Shown here one piece after another: positions 54,458-63,591 of a stretch of 64,000 nt of DNA (position 1 is its first letter; every line of letters begins with the position of its first letter). The DNA is from an uncultured Clostridia bacterium. GTDB lineage: Bacteria > Bacillota > Clostridia > Christensenellales > UBA1242. The translations under genes and the position numbers were made by a program. The notes under the pieces are model-generated. The model saw nothing but the letters and a program-made list of their open reading frames with translations, ran no database searches and had not been told where the DNA came from. The stretch spans positions 1 to 64,000 of the forward strand of contig CAKVMD010000001.1 of NCBI GenBank assembly GCA_934771475.1, written 5' to 3'.

Positions 54458-54652
54458 ATGAATATTGAAATTATTTTTAAAATTGCGGGGATAGGGCTTC
54501 TTACCGCAATTATGACACAAATTTTAAAACAGAGCGGTAAAGATGAAATCGCAACCATGGCAACGCTTGCTGGACTTATCATTGTAATCATCATGGTGAT
54601 TAACCTTATGGGAGACCTTTTTACATCGATAAAAACAATATTTAATTTTTGA
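54458..54652 (+). CDS. spoIIIAC: Stage III sporulation protein AC
   Basis: The 64-residue protein has two membrane spans with IFKIAGIGLLTAIMTQILKQ and DEIATMATLAG between them, the conserved layout of AC. It relates to the first half of AD. Confidence 0.93.
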   Translation: MNIEIIFKIAGIGLLTAIMTQILKQSGKDEIATMATLAGLIIVIIMVINLMGDLFTSIKTIFNF

Positions 54653-54664
54653 AAGTAGAGGGTT

Positions 54665-55057
54665 ATGGAAATTATTTTTAAAATAGTCGCAGTTGGGCTT
54701 ATAACTTGTCTGGCAACTATGATAATAAAACCTGTGCGCAGTGATTTTGCAATTTTTATAGCGATAGCAGGTGGAATTATCATAATCTTTCTTGTTGTTG
54801 GGTATTTGACAGGAATTATAAGCACTTTCAAAACGATTATATCGTCAACTGGGCTTGATGCAAGTTTATATAAACTACTTTTAAAAATTCTGGGTGTAGC
54901 CTATTTACTTGAATTTACTGCGAGCATTTGCACTGACACAGGGAATGGGTCTTTGGGAGATAAAATCCTGTTGGGAGGAAAGATTGTTTTAATGGTGATG
55001 GCATTGCCAATCATCGTTAGTATTCTTGATATTGTAACGAGTCTCTTGCCAAAATGA
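54665..55057 (+). CDS. spoIIIAD: Stage III sporulation protein AD
   Basis: The 130-residue protein begins like AC (IIFKIVAVGLITCLATMIIK) and adds two spans and a short loop GVAYLLEFTASICTDTGNGSL. It overlaps spoIIIAE by four bases. Confidence 0.92.
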   Translation: MEIIFKIVAVGLITCLATMIIKPVRSDFAIFIAIAGGIIIIFLVVGYLTGIISTFKTIISSTGLDASLYKLLLKILGVAYLLEFTASICTDTGNGSLGDKILLGGKIVLMVMALPIIVSILDIVTSLLPK

Positions 55058-56256
55058 AAAAATTTTTAATGCTTTTTGTGTTTGTTTTCCTTTTAAGCCC
55101 ATCTCTTGCAAGGATAACAGGATTTTCACAAGGCGAAAATGTGTGTTACGCTGAAACAATCTCACAAGAAGAAATAGATTCTTTTGAAGATATGGTGGAC
55201 GACAATCTTGACAACCTTGATTTTTCGCCACTAGACGATATATTAAAAGATTTTACTCATGGTCAACGCTCAATTTTTGGAAGCTCAAGTTTTCTAGGCA
55301 AGATAAAAATGCTTATAAATGGCGACTTTGGTGATAGCGAAAATGTTTGGCAAGCCATTGTAAATGTGTTTTTTGAAAGCATTGTTTCGTTTTTACCTTT
55401 TCTATCTCTCGTTGTCGCTATCTCGCTTTTGGGTAGCCTTATGCAAGGACTTAAACCATCTTCAAACAAGGGATTATCCAATATTGTACATTTTGTAACT
55501 TATGGTGTTGTTATCGTTTTGGTTTTAAGTCAGGTAACTAGGCTTGTAAGTCTTGCAACAAGTGCAATCTTATCCATAAAAAAACAAATGGATACTATCT
55601 TTCCAATTCTTATCACTATGCTTACAGCAATGGGCGGGCCAACTTCGGTTTCGATTTATCAACCCGCTATGGCGTTTTTGACTGGGATTCTCTTAAACTT
55701 TTTCACCCATATTCTTCTTCCTATATTCATATTTTCAGTTATTTTTGACATCGTTTCAAACCTGTCAGGAAATGTAAAAATGGAGAAATTCTCGTCATTT
55801 TTACGCTCATCATTTAAATGGATAATGGGAATCGTTTTTACAATTTTTACAGCATTCTTGTCTATTCAAGGTTTAACCGCCATGTCAATAGACGGAATAT
55901 CAATTCGGACAGCAAAGTATGCAATGCGTTCCTATATCCCGATTTTGGGTTCATATTTAAGTGATGGGATGGGGGTTATTTTGGCTTCTAGCAACCTTAT
56001 CAAAAATGCGGTTGGTGGAGCAGGACTTATCATGCTTCTTGCAAGTCTTCTTTCGCCCATATTGGAACTTGTCATTTTTATGCTTATTCTTAAACTTACA
56101 GCGGGTATTATTGAACCACTGGGGAACAGGCAAGTTGCTTCATTTATAACCTCACTCTCAAAAAGCATGGTGTTATTAATATCACTATTAATTGGTGTTG
56201 GGTTTGTATATTTCATAATGTTGGGACTTGTAATGTGTTCAGCCAATTTGGTGTAA
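55054..56256 (+). CDS. spoIIIAE: Stage III sporulation protein AE
   Basis: The 400-residue protein has a signal-like N-terminus (residues 1-25), an outside acidic segment and about eight spans. PILITMLTAMGGPTSVSIYQPA is a family mark. It is the largest membrane part of the complex. Confidence 0.93.
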   Translation: MKKFLMLFVFVFLLSPSLARITGFSQGENVCYAETISQEEIDSFEDMVDDNLDNLDFSPLDDILKDFTHGQRSIFGSSSFLGKIKMLINGDFGDSENVWQAIVNVFFESIVSFLPFLSLVVAISLLGSLMQGLKPSSNKGLSNIVHFVTYGVVIVLVLSQVTRLVSLATSAILSIKKQMDTIFPILITMLTAMGGPTSVSIYQPAMAFLTGILLNFFTHILLPIFIFSVIFDIVSNLSGNVKMEKFSSFLRSSFKWIMGIVFTIFTAFLSIQGLTAMSIDGISIRTAKYAMRSYIPILGSYLSDGMGVILASSNLIKNAVGGAGLIMLLASLLSPILELVIFMLILKLTAGIIEPLGNRQVASFITSLSKSMVLLISLLIGVGFVYFIMLGLVMCSANLV

Positions 56257-56268
56257 AGGGAGGGTAAC

Positions 56269-56772
56269 ATGATTTCAAGCGTTTCGGGGTGGGTGTTGTC
56301 TCTGTCAGGAGTTATTTGCCTATCAGTTATTGCAGAATTTATTTTGCCAGACGGACAAACAAACAAATATGTTAAAGGCATTTTCTCTTTTGTTCTTCTA
56401 CTTGTAATTGTCTCACCCTTGCCAAAACTTTTAAACAAGAAATTGAATTTTTCAAATATATTTGATTACAACGGCGTAGTTAGCGCAAGTGATGACTACC
56501 TTTATGAGGTTAATCTTGATAAACTAACTTACTACAAACAGGTTATTGAAAGCAAGATAAAAAGCCACGGATATGACAATGTTTCAGTGTATATAAACTG
56601 CAACATCAAAGACTCAAAAATGAAGTTCAAGTCGATAACTGTCGATTTAAAGAGTTTAGTCATAAGGCATGAAGCGGAGCATAAAAATATAGCAAAGATA
56701 AGAGAAGATATAACAAAAATAATCTTATCTTATGTGGAGATTGACGAGGAGGATATACTTTATGACATCTAA
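56269..56772 (+). CDS. spoIIIAF: Stage III sporulation protein AF
   Basis: The 167-residue protein has two N-terminal spans (about 5-25 and 33-52) separated by PDGQTNKYVKGIFSF, then a soluble domain. It is shorter than the Bacillus protein. The stop overlaps spoIIIAG by 11 bases. Confidence 0.9.
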   Translation: MISSVSGWVLSLSGVICLSVIAEFILPDGQTNKYVKGIFSFVLLLVIVSPLPKLLNKKLNFSNIFDYNGVVSASDDYLYEVNLDKLTYYKQVIESKIKSHGYDNVSVYINCNIKDSKMKFKSITVDLKSLVIRHEAEHKNIAKIREDITKIILSYVEIDEEDILYDI

Positions 56773-57304
56773 AATAAAGGACAAGCTGTCGCTATTATGG
56801 CAAAAGATTAAAAATATAAAACATATTGAAATTTATATCGCTTTAATCCTTGCTGTCATAATCGGTGGTGTTTACTTTATCAAGATTTCAAAAAATGATT
56901 CCCATGCAAAAGACACGACAACAAACGACACAAATATCACAAATTTTTCCTCATCTCAGGAATATGCCACATTCTTGGAAAATAAACTTGAAAATGTACT
57001 AAAAGAAATCCAAGGTGCAAAAGATGTTGATGTTATGCTTACCATAGAAAAGGGTTTTGAGTATGTATACCTTACCGAAGAAGAAACGCGGACAACCTCT
57101 AATGGCACGCAAATTACTTCCACAAACGTTGTCCTAATAGATGGCAAGCCAGTTATTGTTCAAGAGGTGTATCCAACAGTAAAAGGCATGCTTGTTCTAG
57201 TAAAAGGGGCAAATGATGTAAGCACAAGATTAAATATCATCTCTGCCATACAAACAGTGATTGATATAGATGCAAGCAAGATAAACATTTTGTCCGCAAG
57301 TTAG
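56762..57304 (+). CDS. spoIIIAG: Stage III sporulation protein AG
   Basis: The 180-residue protein has one span at about residues 22-40, then an outside ring-forming domain (ENVLKEIQGAKDVDVMLTI). AG forms the large ring between the two cells. The start is ATG 56762, behind GAGGAGGATA in the spoIIIAF end; an upstream frame to 56732 is not used. Confidence 0.92.
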   Translation: MTSKIKDKLSLLWQKIKNIKHIEIYIALILAVIIGGVYFIKISKNDSHAKDTTTNDTNITNFSSSQEYATFLENKLENVLKEIQGAKDVDVMLTIEKGFEYVYLTEEETRTTSNGTQITSTNVVLIDGKPVIVQEVYPTVKGMLVLVKGANDVSTRLNIISAIQTVIDIDASKINILSAS

Positions 57305-57325
57305 GACACATAAAAGGAGTTAATT

Positions 57326-57802
57326 ATGAAAAAGAAAACAAAAGTTATAATTATTTCAGCAATGGTTTTACTTCTTGGAATTACAGGATACTTAAATGTT
57401 GTGTTAAATAAGTCTGTGTCTAACACAAATAAGGGGAGTGAAGTTACTCAAACAGCAAGTTATTTCCAAACATACAGAACTGACAGAGAATCGACCCGAG
57501 ACCAAGAACTTCTCTACTATGATGCAATTATTGCCAGCGACACATCCACAGACCTTGCTATCGCAAACGCAGAAAGTGCAAAAATGGCATTAATCGGGCA
57601 AATGGAAAAAGAACTTGTTGTTGAAGGTCTTATCAAAGCCAAAGGATTTGCTGATTGCGTTGTAAGCATAACCGATTCTAGCGTAAACGCAGTGGTTAAA
57701 TGCGCCGACCTCACTTCAAGCCAAGTTGCACAAATAGTATCAGTTATCAAAAGCCAACTTTCAGTTGGAATTGAAAATATCAAAATTATTCCAGTAGAAT
57801 AA
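57326..57802 (+). CDS. spoIIIAH: Stage III sporulation protein AH
   Basis: The 158-residue protein has one N-terminal span (about 6-25) and an outside domain with AESAKMALIGQMEKELVVEG and the end ENIKIIPVE. It joins SpoIIQ across the space between the cells. It is short compared with about 218 residues in Bacillus; the linker is reduced. Confidence 0.9.
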   Translation: MKKKTKVIIISAMVLLLGITGYLNVVLNKSVSNTNKGSEVTQTASYFQTYRTDRESTRDQELLYYDAIIASDTSTDLAIANAESAKMALIGQMEKELVVEGLIKAKGFADCVVSITDSSVNAVVKCADLTSSQVAQIVSVIKSQLSVGIENIKIIPVE

Positions 57803-57832
57803 TTGCATTGTGCTATGGTTTTATGTTATAAT
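57803..57832 (+). promoter_or_regulatory. Promoter for asp23-nusB
   Basis: TTGCAT at 57803-57808 and TATAAT at 57827-57832 are 18 bases apart, overlapping the spoIIIAH stop region. It lets the housekeeping genes run in growing cells, independent of sporulation. Confidence 0.6.
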
Positions 57833-57855
57833 ACTCTATAAAAGAGGAGTAAATC

Positions 57856-58221
57856 ATGACAAAAACAAATGCACTTCCTAAAAAGGGCAAAGTTGAAATC
57901 GATAGAGATATACTTTTATCAATAATCAACCTTGCAACTAAGGAAATTAATGGAGTGGCTTCACTTACAAATGACTACTTGCCATGGATTAAGAAAATGG
58001 TTAAACCTAAGAGTGAGGGCGTTGCAATCAAGTTTGATATAAACGGAACATTGAATGTTGATGTTTACATTAAAGTCATAATCGGATACAGCGTTCCAGA
58101 CATTGCTTACAGAGTTCAAGAAAACATCAAAAACTCACTTGGCTCAATGGTTGGAATTAAACCTGGGAAAATCAATGTTCATGTGCTTGGCGTAACTTGC
58201 GATGACGAGGCTATAAGATGA
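57856..58221 (+). CDS. Asp23/Gls24 family protein
   Basis: The 121-residue protein resembles the Asp23/Gls24 (YqhY) family, linked to envelope and lipid stress. GKVEIDRDILLSIINLATKEINGVASL opens it and VDVYIKVIIGYSVPDIAYRVQENI is the second mark. It overlaps nusB by four bases, the standard place for yqhY. Confidence 0.9.
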   Translation: MTKTNALPKKGKVEIDRDILLSIINLATKEINGVASLTNDYLPWIKKMVKPKSEGVAIKFDINGTLNVDVYIKVIIGYSVPDIAYRVQENIKNSLGSMVGIKPGKINVHVLGVTCDDEAIR

Positions 58222-58607
58222 GAGCCAAAGCCAGAGAACTTGCATTTCAACTTATATTTGAAAGACTTTTCGTTAAGGAAAACTATACTCTTGACGAAGA
58301 GTTTTTTGCGTTATTAAAAAAGCAAGAGGATAAAGATTTTGCGCAGAGTATAGTAAACAAATTTGAAGAAAACAGAGAGGAACTTTCAAATATAATTACT
58401 TCTCATCTTGTTGGGTATGAAATTGGCAGAGTTTACAAAGTTGACCTCGCGCTCATTTATGAAGCCCTCACAGAAATCTTCTATCTTGAAACCCCTTATC
58501 AAATTGCTATTAACGAGGCAATAGAACTAGCAAAACGATATTCTACTGAAAAGAGTAAGCGTTTTATAAATGGTGTTTTGTCTTCAATAATAAAAGATAA
58601 AAATTAA
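58218..58607 (+). CDS. nusB: Transcription antitermination factor NusB
   Basis: The 129-residue all-helical RNA-binding protein supports rRNA transcription. MRAKARELAFQLIFE and the end INEAIELAKRYSTEKSKRFINGVL are the family marks. Confidence 0.95.
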   Translation: MRAKARELAFQLIFERLFVKENYTLDEEFFALLKKQEDKDFAQSIVNKFEENREELSNIITSHLVGYEIGRVYKVDLALIYEALTEIFYLETPYQIAINEAIELAKRYSTEKSKRFINGVLSSIIKDKN

Positions 58608-58617
58608 AAGGAAACTT

Positions 58618-59799
58618 ATGGAAGAGGCTATTACAGTTTCTAAACTAAATACTTACATAAAGCAGATTTTTGATGCGGAAGAATTTCTCCATAACATAAA
58701 AGTTGTTGGAGAAATTTTTGGTGTAAGTAAGGCAAGAAATGTAATATATTTTTCGCTTAAAGACGAAAGTGCAACACTCCCATGCGTGTGCTTCTATCCA
58801 AACTATGAAAGCCTTATACAAGAAGGGGACAGCGTTATTGTAACTGGAAATCCAACCTTCTACATAAAAGGTGGAAAACTCAATTTTAATGTCGTTAGGG
58901 TTGAGAAACTAGGGCAAGGTAAACTGTTTGAAGAGTTTCTTGCCATGAAAGAAAAGTTAGAAAAAGAGGGACTGTTTGATGTGTTCCACAAAAAGCCTCT
59001 TCCAACAACAATTAACAGAATTGGAGTCATCACATCCAAGGAAGGGGCAGTCATTCAAGATATAAAAAATGTAGCATGGAGAAGAAATCCAAGCCTTGAT
59101 ATTGTTCTTTTCAACACAAAAGTGCAGGGCTTAAACGCTGAGAATGAAATTGCCCACGCCATAGATGTTCTAGGAAAATATGATAAAATAGATGTCATTG
59201 TTGTGGCGCGCGGTGGTGGCTCACTTGAAGATTTGAAAGCCTACAATACAGAAATTGTTGCAAGAGCAACTTATAATTGTCCTAAACCTATAATTTCGGC
59301 TGTTGGACACGAGACGGATTTTACAATTATAGATTTTGTAAGCGATTTGAGGGCTCCTACTCCCTCTGCGGGTGCGGAATTACTTACAAACGATTCATTA
59401 GTGCTAAAAGAGGGGCTTGCTCAATTAGAAAATAGGCTTGTTTATGCTTGCAAAAATTATGTCAGCAATGCCCAAAATTATATTAGCGTCAAATCAAATG
59501 CGCTTGTAGATTTGCTAGAAAAAACACTTATAAAAGAACAGCATTATGTAAAACTATCACAAAATGAGTTTGCAAATGCTTGCGACAATTTTATTAATAC
59601 GAAATTTTATGAAATAGGGCTGTTTGAAAATACCCTTGCAAAGATTAACCCAAAATCTATTTTAGACAAAGGTTACACAAAAGTTGAACAAGACGGGAAA
59701 AGCATTTCTTCTTGCAAGGACATAGGCAATAATGAATTTAAAGTTATATTTAAAGATGGACAAATTAAAGCAAAACAAATTAAAGGAGAAAATATATGA
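58618..59799 (+). CDS. xseA: Exodeoxyribonuclease VII large subunit
   Basis: The 393-residue nuclease subunit degrades single-stranded DNA. It has an N-terminal OB fold, then VVARGGGSLEDLKAYN and SAVGHETDFTI in the catalytic domain and a coiled region to the end. It overlaps proS by four bases. xseB is not next but after proS. Confidence 0.95.
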   Translation: MEEAITVSKLNTYIKQIFDAEEFLHNIKVVGEIFGVSKARNVIYFSLKDESATLPCVCFYPNYESLIQEGDSVIVTGNPTFYIKGGKLNFNVVRVEKLGQGKLFEEFLAMKEKLEKEGLFDVFHKKPLPTTINRIGVITSKEGAVIQDIKNVAWRRNPSLDIVLFNTKVQGLNAENEIAHAIDVLGKYDKIDVIVVARGGGSLEDLKAYNTEIVARATYNCPKPIISAVGHETDFTIIDFVSDLRAPTPSAGAELLTNDSLVLKEGLAQLENRLVYACKNYVSNAQNYISVKSNALVDLLEKTLIKEQHYVKLSQNEFANACDNFINTKFYEIGLFENTLAKINPKSILDKGYTKVEQDGKSISSCKDIGNNEFKVIFKDGQIKAKQIKGENI

Positions 59800-61508
59800 G
59801 AATAAGTAAACTTGTTGGCGAGCGAGTAAAGGAAACTCCAAACGGGGTTAGTGCTAAGAGCCACGCTTTGCTTTTAAGAGCAGGGTATATAAAACAAATG
59901 GGCAATGGAATTTACTCTTTAATGCCATCCGCTCAGAGAGTAAGTCTTAAAATTCAAAACATCATAAGAGAAGAAATGAATAAAATTGATGGACAAGAGG
60001 TTTTAATGCCTGTTGTTATGCCTCGTGAATTATGGGAAAAAAGTGGTAGATATCAAGCCATAGGGCAAGAAATGGTAAGATTTAAAGATAGAAATAACCA
60101 TGATATGCTTTTAGGTATGACACACGAGGAAGCAGCGGTTCATTTGGTACAAAACACTGTAAAAAGTTATGATAACCTTCCGTGCATGATTTATCAATTC
60201 CAAACAAAATTCAGAGATGAGGCTCGTCCAAGAGCAGGGCTTTTAAGAGTAAGAGAGTTTACAATGAAAGACGCTTATTCTTTCCATACAAGCCAAGAAG
60301 ATTTGGAAAGTTACTACAAAAAAGTGTATGACGCATATTACAGAATTTATAGAAGAATGGGAATGAAAAACTTTGTTTCTGTAAGTAGCGACACTGGCAT
60401 GATGGGCGGTGGAAGAGCCGATGAATTTCAACTTTTAATTGACGCCGGTGAAGATAATATCGTTCTTTGCAGTCATTGTGATTATAAAGCAAACATGGAA
60501 GTGGCAACTAGCGTTATTGAGAAGCCACAGTTTAATGACAAGCCATTAAAAGATGTTTATACTGGCAACGCTAAAACAATAGACGAAGTTTGCAAAGAGT
60601 TAGGTATAACCCCAAAACAAACAATTAAAGCGGTTTGTTATGCTGCCGTTGGTGAGGCAAATAGGCTTATTTTAGCCTTTATTAGAGGTGATAAAGAAGT
60701 TAATGAAGCCAAGCTTAAAAAAGCGGTGAACGCAGACGATATTGCTTTGACTGATTTGGGCGATACTGGGCTTGTAAAAGGGAACATTGGATGCTTAAAC
60801 TTGCCTGAAAAACTTGGTGATTACAGTTTGACGGTCATTTTTGATACCTCTCTTCGAGATATGAAAGACATGGTTACAGGGGCGAATAAGGAAGAGTATC
60901 ACATCACTGGCGTGAATGTAAATCGCGACATCATAGATGCACGATTTGAAGAATTTGCAAAGGTTAGTGAAGGTGATTTGTGCCCTGTGTGCGGAAAACC
61001 ATTAACCATTAAAAAGGGTATCGAAGTAGGTAATATTTTCCAACTTGGAACAAAGTATTCAAAATCTATGGGACTGACCGTTCATATGCCTGATGGAAGC
61101 GAGATGAACCCAATCATGGGTTGTTATGGCATTGGAGTTGGAAGATGTTTAGCAAGCATTGTAGAAGAAAGCAGCGATGAAAAAGGAATTGTATGGCCTA
61201 TGAGCATTGCACCTTGGCAAATTTACCTTTGCCCATTACGCTTGGATGATGAAAGAGTGCACTCCAAAGCAGAAGAACTTTATAAAACGCTTTCTGACAA
61301 ATATGAAGTGCTTTATGACGACCGCAATGTCTCTGCCGGTGTAAAATTTGCAGACAGCGAACTTATGGGAATACCTGTAAGAGTTGTGGTTAGTCCAAGG
61401 AGCCTAGAAAACAATGAAGCGGAAGTCGTTTTAAGAGCAACAGGAGAAAAACAAATGGTTGCGCTTGAAAATCTTGATGCATTGCTTAATAATATAATTA
61501 ATGGATAA
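59796..61508 (+). CDS. proS: Prolyl-tRNA synthetase, bacterial type
   Basis: The 570-residue enzyme charges tRNA-Pro. Class II motifs (RDEARPRAGLLRVREFTMKDAYSFH and GCYGIGVGRCLASIVEE) surround an editing domain (about 235-395), the bacterial form. It sits between xseA and xseB, while in Bacillus it lies near polC. The start ATG overlaps the xseA stop by four bases behind AAAGGAG. Confidence 0.96.
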   Translation: MRISKLVGERVKETPNGVSAKSHALLLRAGYIKQMGNGIYSLMPSAQRVSLKIQNIIREEMNKIDGQEVLMPVVMPRELWEKSGRYQAIGQEMVRFKDRNNHDMLLGMTHEEAAVHLVQNTVKSYDNLPCMIYQFQTKFRDEARPRAGLLRVREFTMKDAYSFHTSQEDLESYYKKVYDAYYRIYRRMGMKNFVSVSSDTGMMGGGRADEFQLLIDAGEDNIVLCSHCDYKANMEVATSVIEKPQFNDKPLKDVYTGNAKTIDEVCKELGITPKQTIKAVCYAAVGEANRLILAFIRGDKEVNEAKLKKAVNADDIALTDLGDTGLVKGNIGCLNLPEKLGDYSLTVIFDTSLRDMKDMVTGANKEEYHITGVNVNRDIIDARFEEFAKVSEGDLCPVCGKPLTIKKGIEVGNIFQLGTKYSKSMGLTVHMPDGSEMNPIMGCYGIGVGRCLASIVEESSDEKGIVWPMSIAPWQIYLCPLRLDDERVHSKAEELYKTLSDKYEVLYDDRNVSAGVKFADSELMGIPVRVVVSPRSLENNEAEVVLRATGEKQMVALENLDALLNNIING

Positions 61509-61517
61509 GGGGGATAT

Positions 61518-61727
61518 ATGGAAAAACAAATCTCTTATGAAGAGGCGTCAAAAGAACTAAGTGAGATTATAAACAAATTGGAAGATGGAACCATTCCAAT
61601 GAGCGAGGCGATTGAACTTTTTGAAAAAGGTAAAAACCTTGTTAAAATTTGCTATTCACACCTTGACAAAGCAAAAGGTAAATTAACCGAAATAAAAGAG
61701 ACAATAGAAGGACTTGAAGAAATCTAA
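61518..61727 (+). CDS. xseB: Exodeoxyribonuclease VII small subunit
   Basis: The 69-residue helical protein partners XseA. SYEEASKELSEIINKLEDGTIPMSEAIELFEKG is the complete family mark. It is split from xseA by proS but stays in the same unit. Confidence 0.93.
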   Translation: MEKQISYEEASKELSEIINKLEDGTIPMSEAIELFEKGKNLVKICYSHLDKAKGKLTEIKETIEGLEEI

Positions 61728-61760
61728 CATAGATTTGACCTCGTATTCATAAAATATTTT

Positions 61761-62327
61761 GTGAAGAAATATAGACAGGTTAAAATCGAATCTTTTTCTG
61801 GGGCAAAGAAATATTTATGGGCGTTTAAAATGTTTTTTATCGCTATAACTATGTCTTTGCTCTTTGGCTATATAAGCGAAACAATAATTTCCTCCGCTGG
61901 AATAATTATTGCAATCTTTATCATTTGCATCTTTATTTCCATTTCTGTCATATTTGATATGATTGGCATTGCAGCCGCATCTGCCGATATAGAGGTTTTT
62001 GAAAAATGGGAGAAAAACGGAGTCAAAGGGGCGGACAGAGGTCTTAGGCTGTGCAATAATTCTGAAAAAGTATGTTCTTTTTGCGCAGATGTCGTTGGAG
62101 ATATTTGTAGCACGCTTTGTGGAGCGGGAGGCGCTGCAATCGTGGCAATGACTACCCAAAATCTGCAACAAAACCGCCATATTATTTTAATTTCAATAAT
62201 TGTATCAGCTTTAATTGCGGGATTAACTGTATTTTTTAAGGCAATCATGAAAGAAAGAGCAATGAAGAAATCTAACAAGATTCTTCTAAAACTAGGTAGA
62301 TTATTAAATTTTTTCACAAAGTTATAA
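61761..62327 (+). CDS. Membrane protein, four predicted spans
   Basis: The 188-residue protein starts with GTG at 61761. Hydrophobic segments lie at about residues 20-40, 44-72, 118-135 and 140-160. The loop FDMIGIAAASADIEVFEKW is reminiscent of the start of DUF21/CorB-type membrane proteins (as in Mg/Co efflux), but the CBS domains are missing. Similar genes lie near xseB in some Clostridia. Function not assigned. Confidence 0.6.
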   Translation: MKKYRQVKIESFSGAKKYLWAFKMFFIAITMSLLFGYISETIISSAGIIIAIFIICIFISISVIFDMIGIAAASADIEVFEKWEKNGVKGADRGLRLCNNSEKVCSFCADVVGDICSTLCGAGGAAIVAMTTQNLQQNRHIILISIIVSALIAGLTVFFKAIMKERAMKKSNKILLKLGRLLNFFTKL

Positions 62328-62344
62328 AAATTCAATTAAAATAG

Positions 62345-62373
62345 TTGACAATGGTCTTAATATATGCTAATAT
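62345..62373 (+). promoter_or_regulatory. Promoter for infC-rpmI-rplT
   Basis: TTGACA at 62345-62350 and TAATAT at 62368-62373 are 17 bases apart. Confidence 0.7.
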
Positions 62374-62513
62374 ATACGCGTATGAAAGCAGAAGTCCCAC
62401 TTCTCACCATTCAGCAAGGGCTAGATTGGTAATAACTTAATTTGTTTTAAAGTAAGTTTTTTGGTGGAGATTTTTGTTTCCACCAAATTTTTTATTAAAA
62501 GGGGATTATAACA
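62374..62513 (+). promoter_or_regulatory. infC leader with attenuator (L20-type)
   Basis: About 130 transcribed bases precede infC. The 5' half contains AGAAGTCCCACTTCT, a small hairpin, and further pairable segments; the 3' half is a full terminator. In Bacillota this operon is controlled by L20 binding its leader, which promotes termination, so the same is likely here. Confidence 0.65.
62460..62493 (+). terminator. Attenuator terminator in the infC leader
   Basis: TTTGGTGGA (62460-62468) pairs perfectly with TCCACCAAA (62479-62487), followed by six T's, 21 bases before the likely infC start. Confidence 0.88.
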
Positions 62514-63029
62514 ATTTTTAAGGAACTTTTAATCAACGAACAAATTTCTGCTCAGGAAGTTCGTTTAATTGGAGAAAATGGAGAACAACTTGGTGTTGTT
62601 TCGAGAGCAGAGGCACTTGCAAAGGCTGAGGAAGCAGGGCTTGACCTTGTCCTTATGTCAGCAGGAAGCGTGCCACCAGTTTGCAAAATCTTAAATTATG
62701 GTAAATTTAAGTATGATGCACTTAAAAAGGATAAAGAAATTAAGAAATCTCAAAAAATCATTGAAACCAAAGAAGTAAGACTTTCTATGACTATTGATGA
62801 ACATGACATTCTTTATCGTGTTTCAAGTGCCACAAAATTCCTCAAAGATGGAGACAAGGTTAAAGTTTCACTCAAAATGAGGGGAAGAGAACAAGCTTAT
62901 GTCAAGAAAGGTATTGAAATTGTTAAAGATTTCTGCGCAAGACTCGACGAAGTTGGACAACTGGAAAAAGAACCTGAACTTGTTGGGAAAAATATCTTTG
63001 TTGTTATAAGCCCAAAAAAGACAAAATAA
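62514..63029 (+). CDS. infC: Translation initiation factor IF-3 with a non-AUG start
   Basis: The protein of about 171 residues checks initiator tRNA choice. The family start region FKELLINEQISAQEVRLI is encoded upstream of the first ATG (62655), so initiation must use a rare codon. In frame lie ATT 62505, ATA 62508 and ATT 62514. I favour ATT 62514, nine bases after AAAAGGGG; the same AAAAGGGGATT stands eight bases before the ATG of the DUF1292 gene. AUU starts are known for infC, where IF-3 limits its own synthesis. GSVPPVCKILNYGKFKYD marks the family. Confidence 0.9.
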   Translation: MFKELLINEQISAQEVRLIGENGEQLGVVSRAEALAKAEEAGLDLVLMSAGSVPPVCKILNYGKFKYDALKKDKEIKKSQKIIETKEVRLSMTIDEHDILYRVSSATKFLKDGDKVKVSLKMRGREQAYVKKGIEIVKDFCARLDEVGQLEKEPELVGKNIFVVISPKKTK

Positions 63030-63041
63030 AGGAGAAAAATT

Positions 63042-63236
63042 ATGCCAAAACAAAAAACACACAGTGGGTGCAAAAAGCGTTTCCATGTAACAGCAAACGG
63101 AAAAATTAAGTTTGCTAGACCTGGTAAGGGACACTTCCTTACAAAGAAATCACAATCAGTAAAGAAAAAACTTAGAAAGGGATCTTACATTTCTGGTAAA
63201 AATGCACAGAACATTAAGACTCTTCTTGCTAAATAG
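63042..63236 (+). CDS. rpmI: 50S ribosomal protein L35
   Basis: The 64-residue basic protein begins MPKQKTHSGCKKRF and contains GHFLTKKS, typical L35. AAAGGAG precedes it, 12 bases after infC. Confidence 0.97.
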   Translation: MPKQKTHSGCKKRFHVTANGKIKFARPGKGHFLTKKSQSVKKKLRKGSYISGKNAQNIKTLLAK

Positions 63237-63247
63237 GAGGCCAAATC

Positions 63248-63589
63248 ATGAGAATTAAGAGAGCAGTTAACGCAGTTAAAAAGCGTCGTTCTATCCTTAA
63301 AAGTGCAAAAGGATACAGAGGAGCAAAGTCTAAACTTTATAGAACAGCAAGAGAGCAAGTAATGAAGAGCGGACAATACGCTTATATTGGCCGTAAAGCA
63401 AAGAAAAGAAATTTCAGAGCACTTTGGATCACAAGAATTAATGCTGGATGCAGAGAAAACGGAATTTCTTATTCAAAATTCATTGCTGGACTTAAAAACA
63501 AAGGTATTGACCTTAACAGAAAAGTTCTTGCAGATATGGCAGTTAGAGAGCCTGAAACTTTTGCAGCACTTGTAGGACAGGTTAAATAA
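63248..63589 (+). CDS. rplT: 50S ribosomal protein L20
   Basis: The 113-residue protein begins MRIKRAVNAVKKRR and carries KGYRGAKSKLYRTAREQVMKS, typical L20. It is also the likely repressor of its own operon through the leader. TAGGAGG precedes the ATG. Confidence 0.97.
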   Translation: MRIKRAVNAVKKRRSILKSAKGYRGAKSKLYRTAREQVMKSGQYAYIGRKAKKRNFRALWITRINAGCRENGISYSKFIAGLKNKGIDLNRKVLADMAVREPETFAALVGQVK

Positions 63590-63591
63590 TA

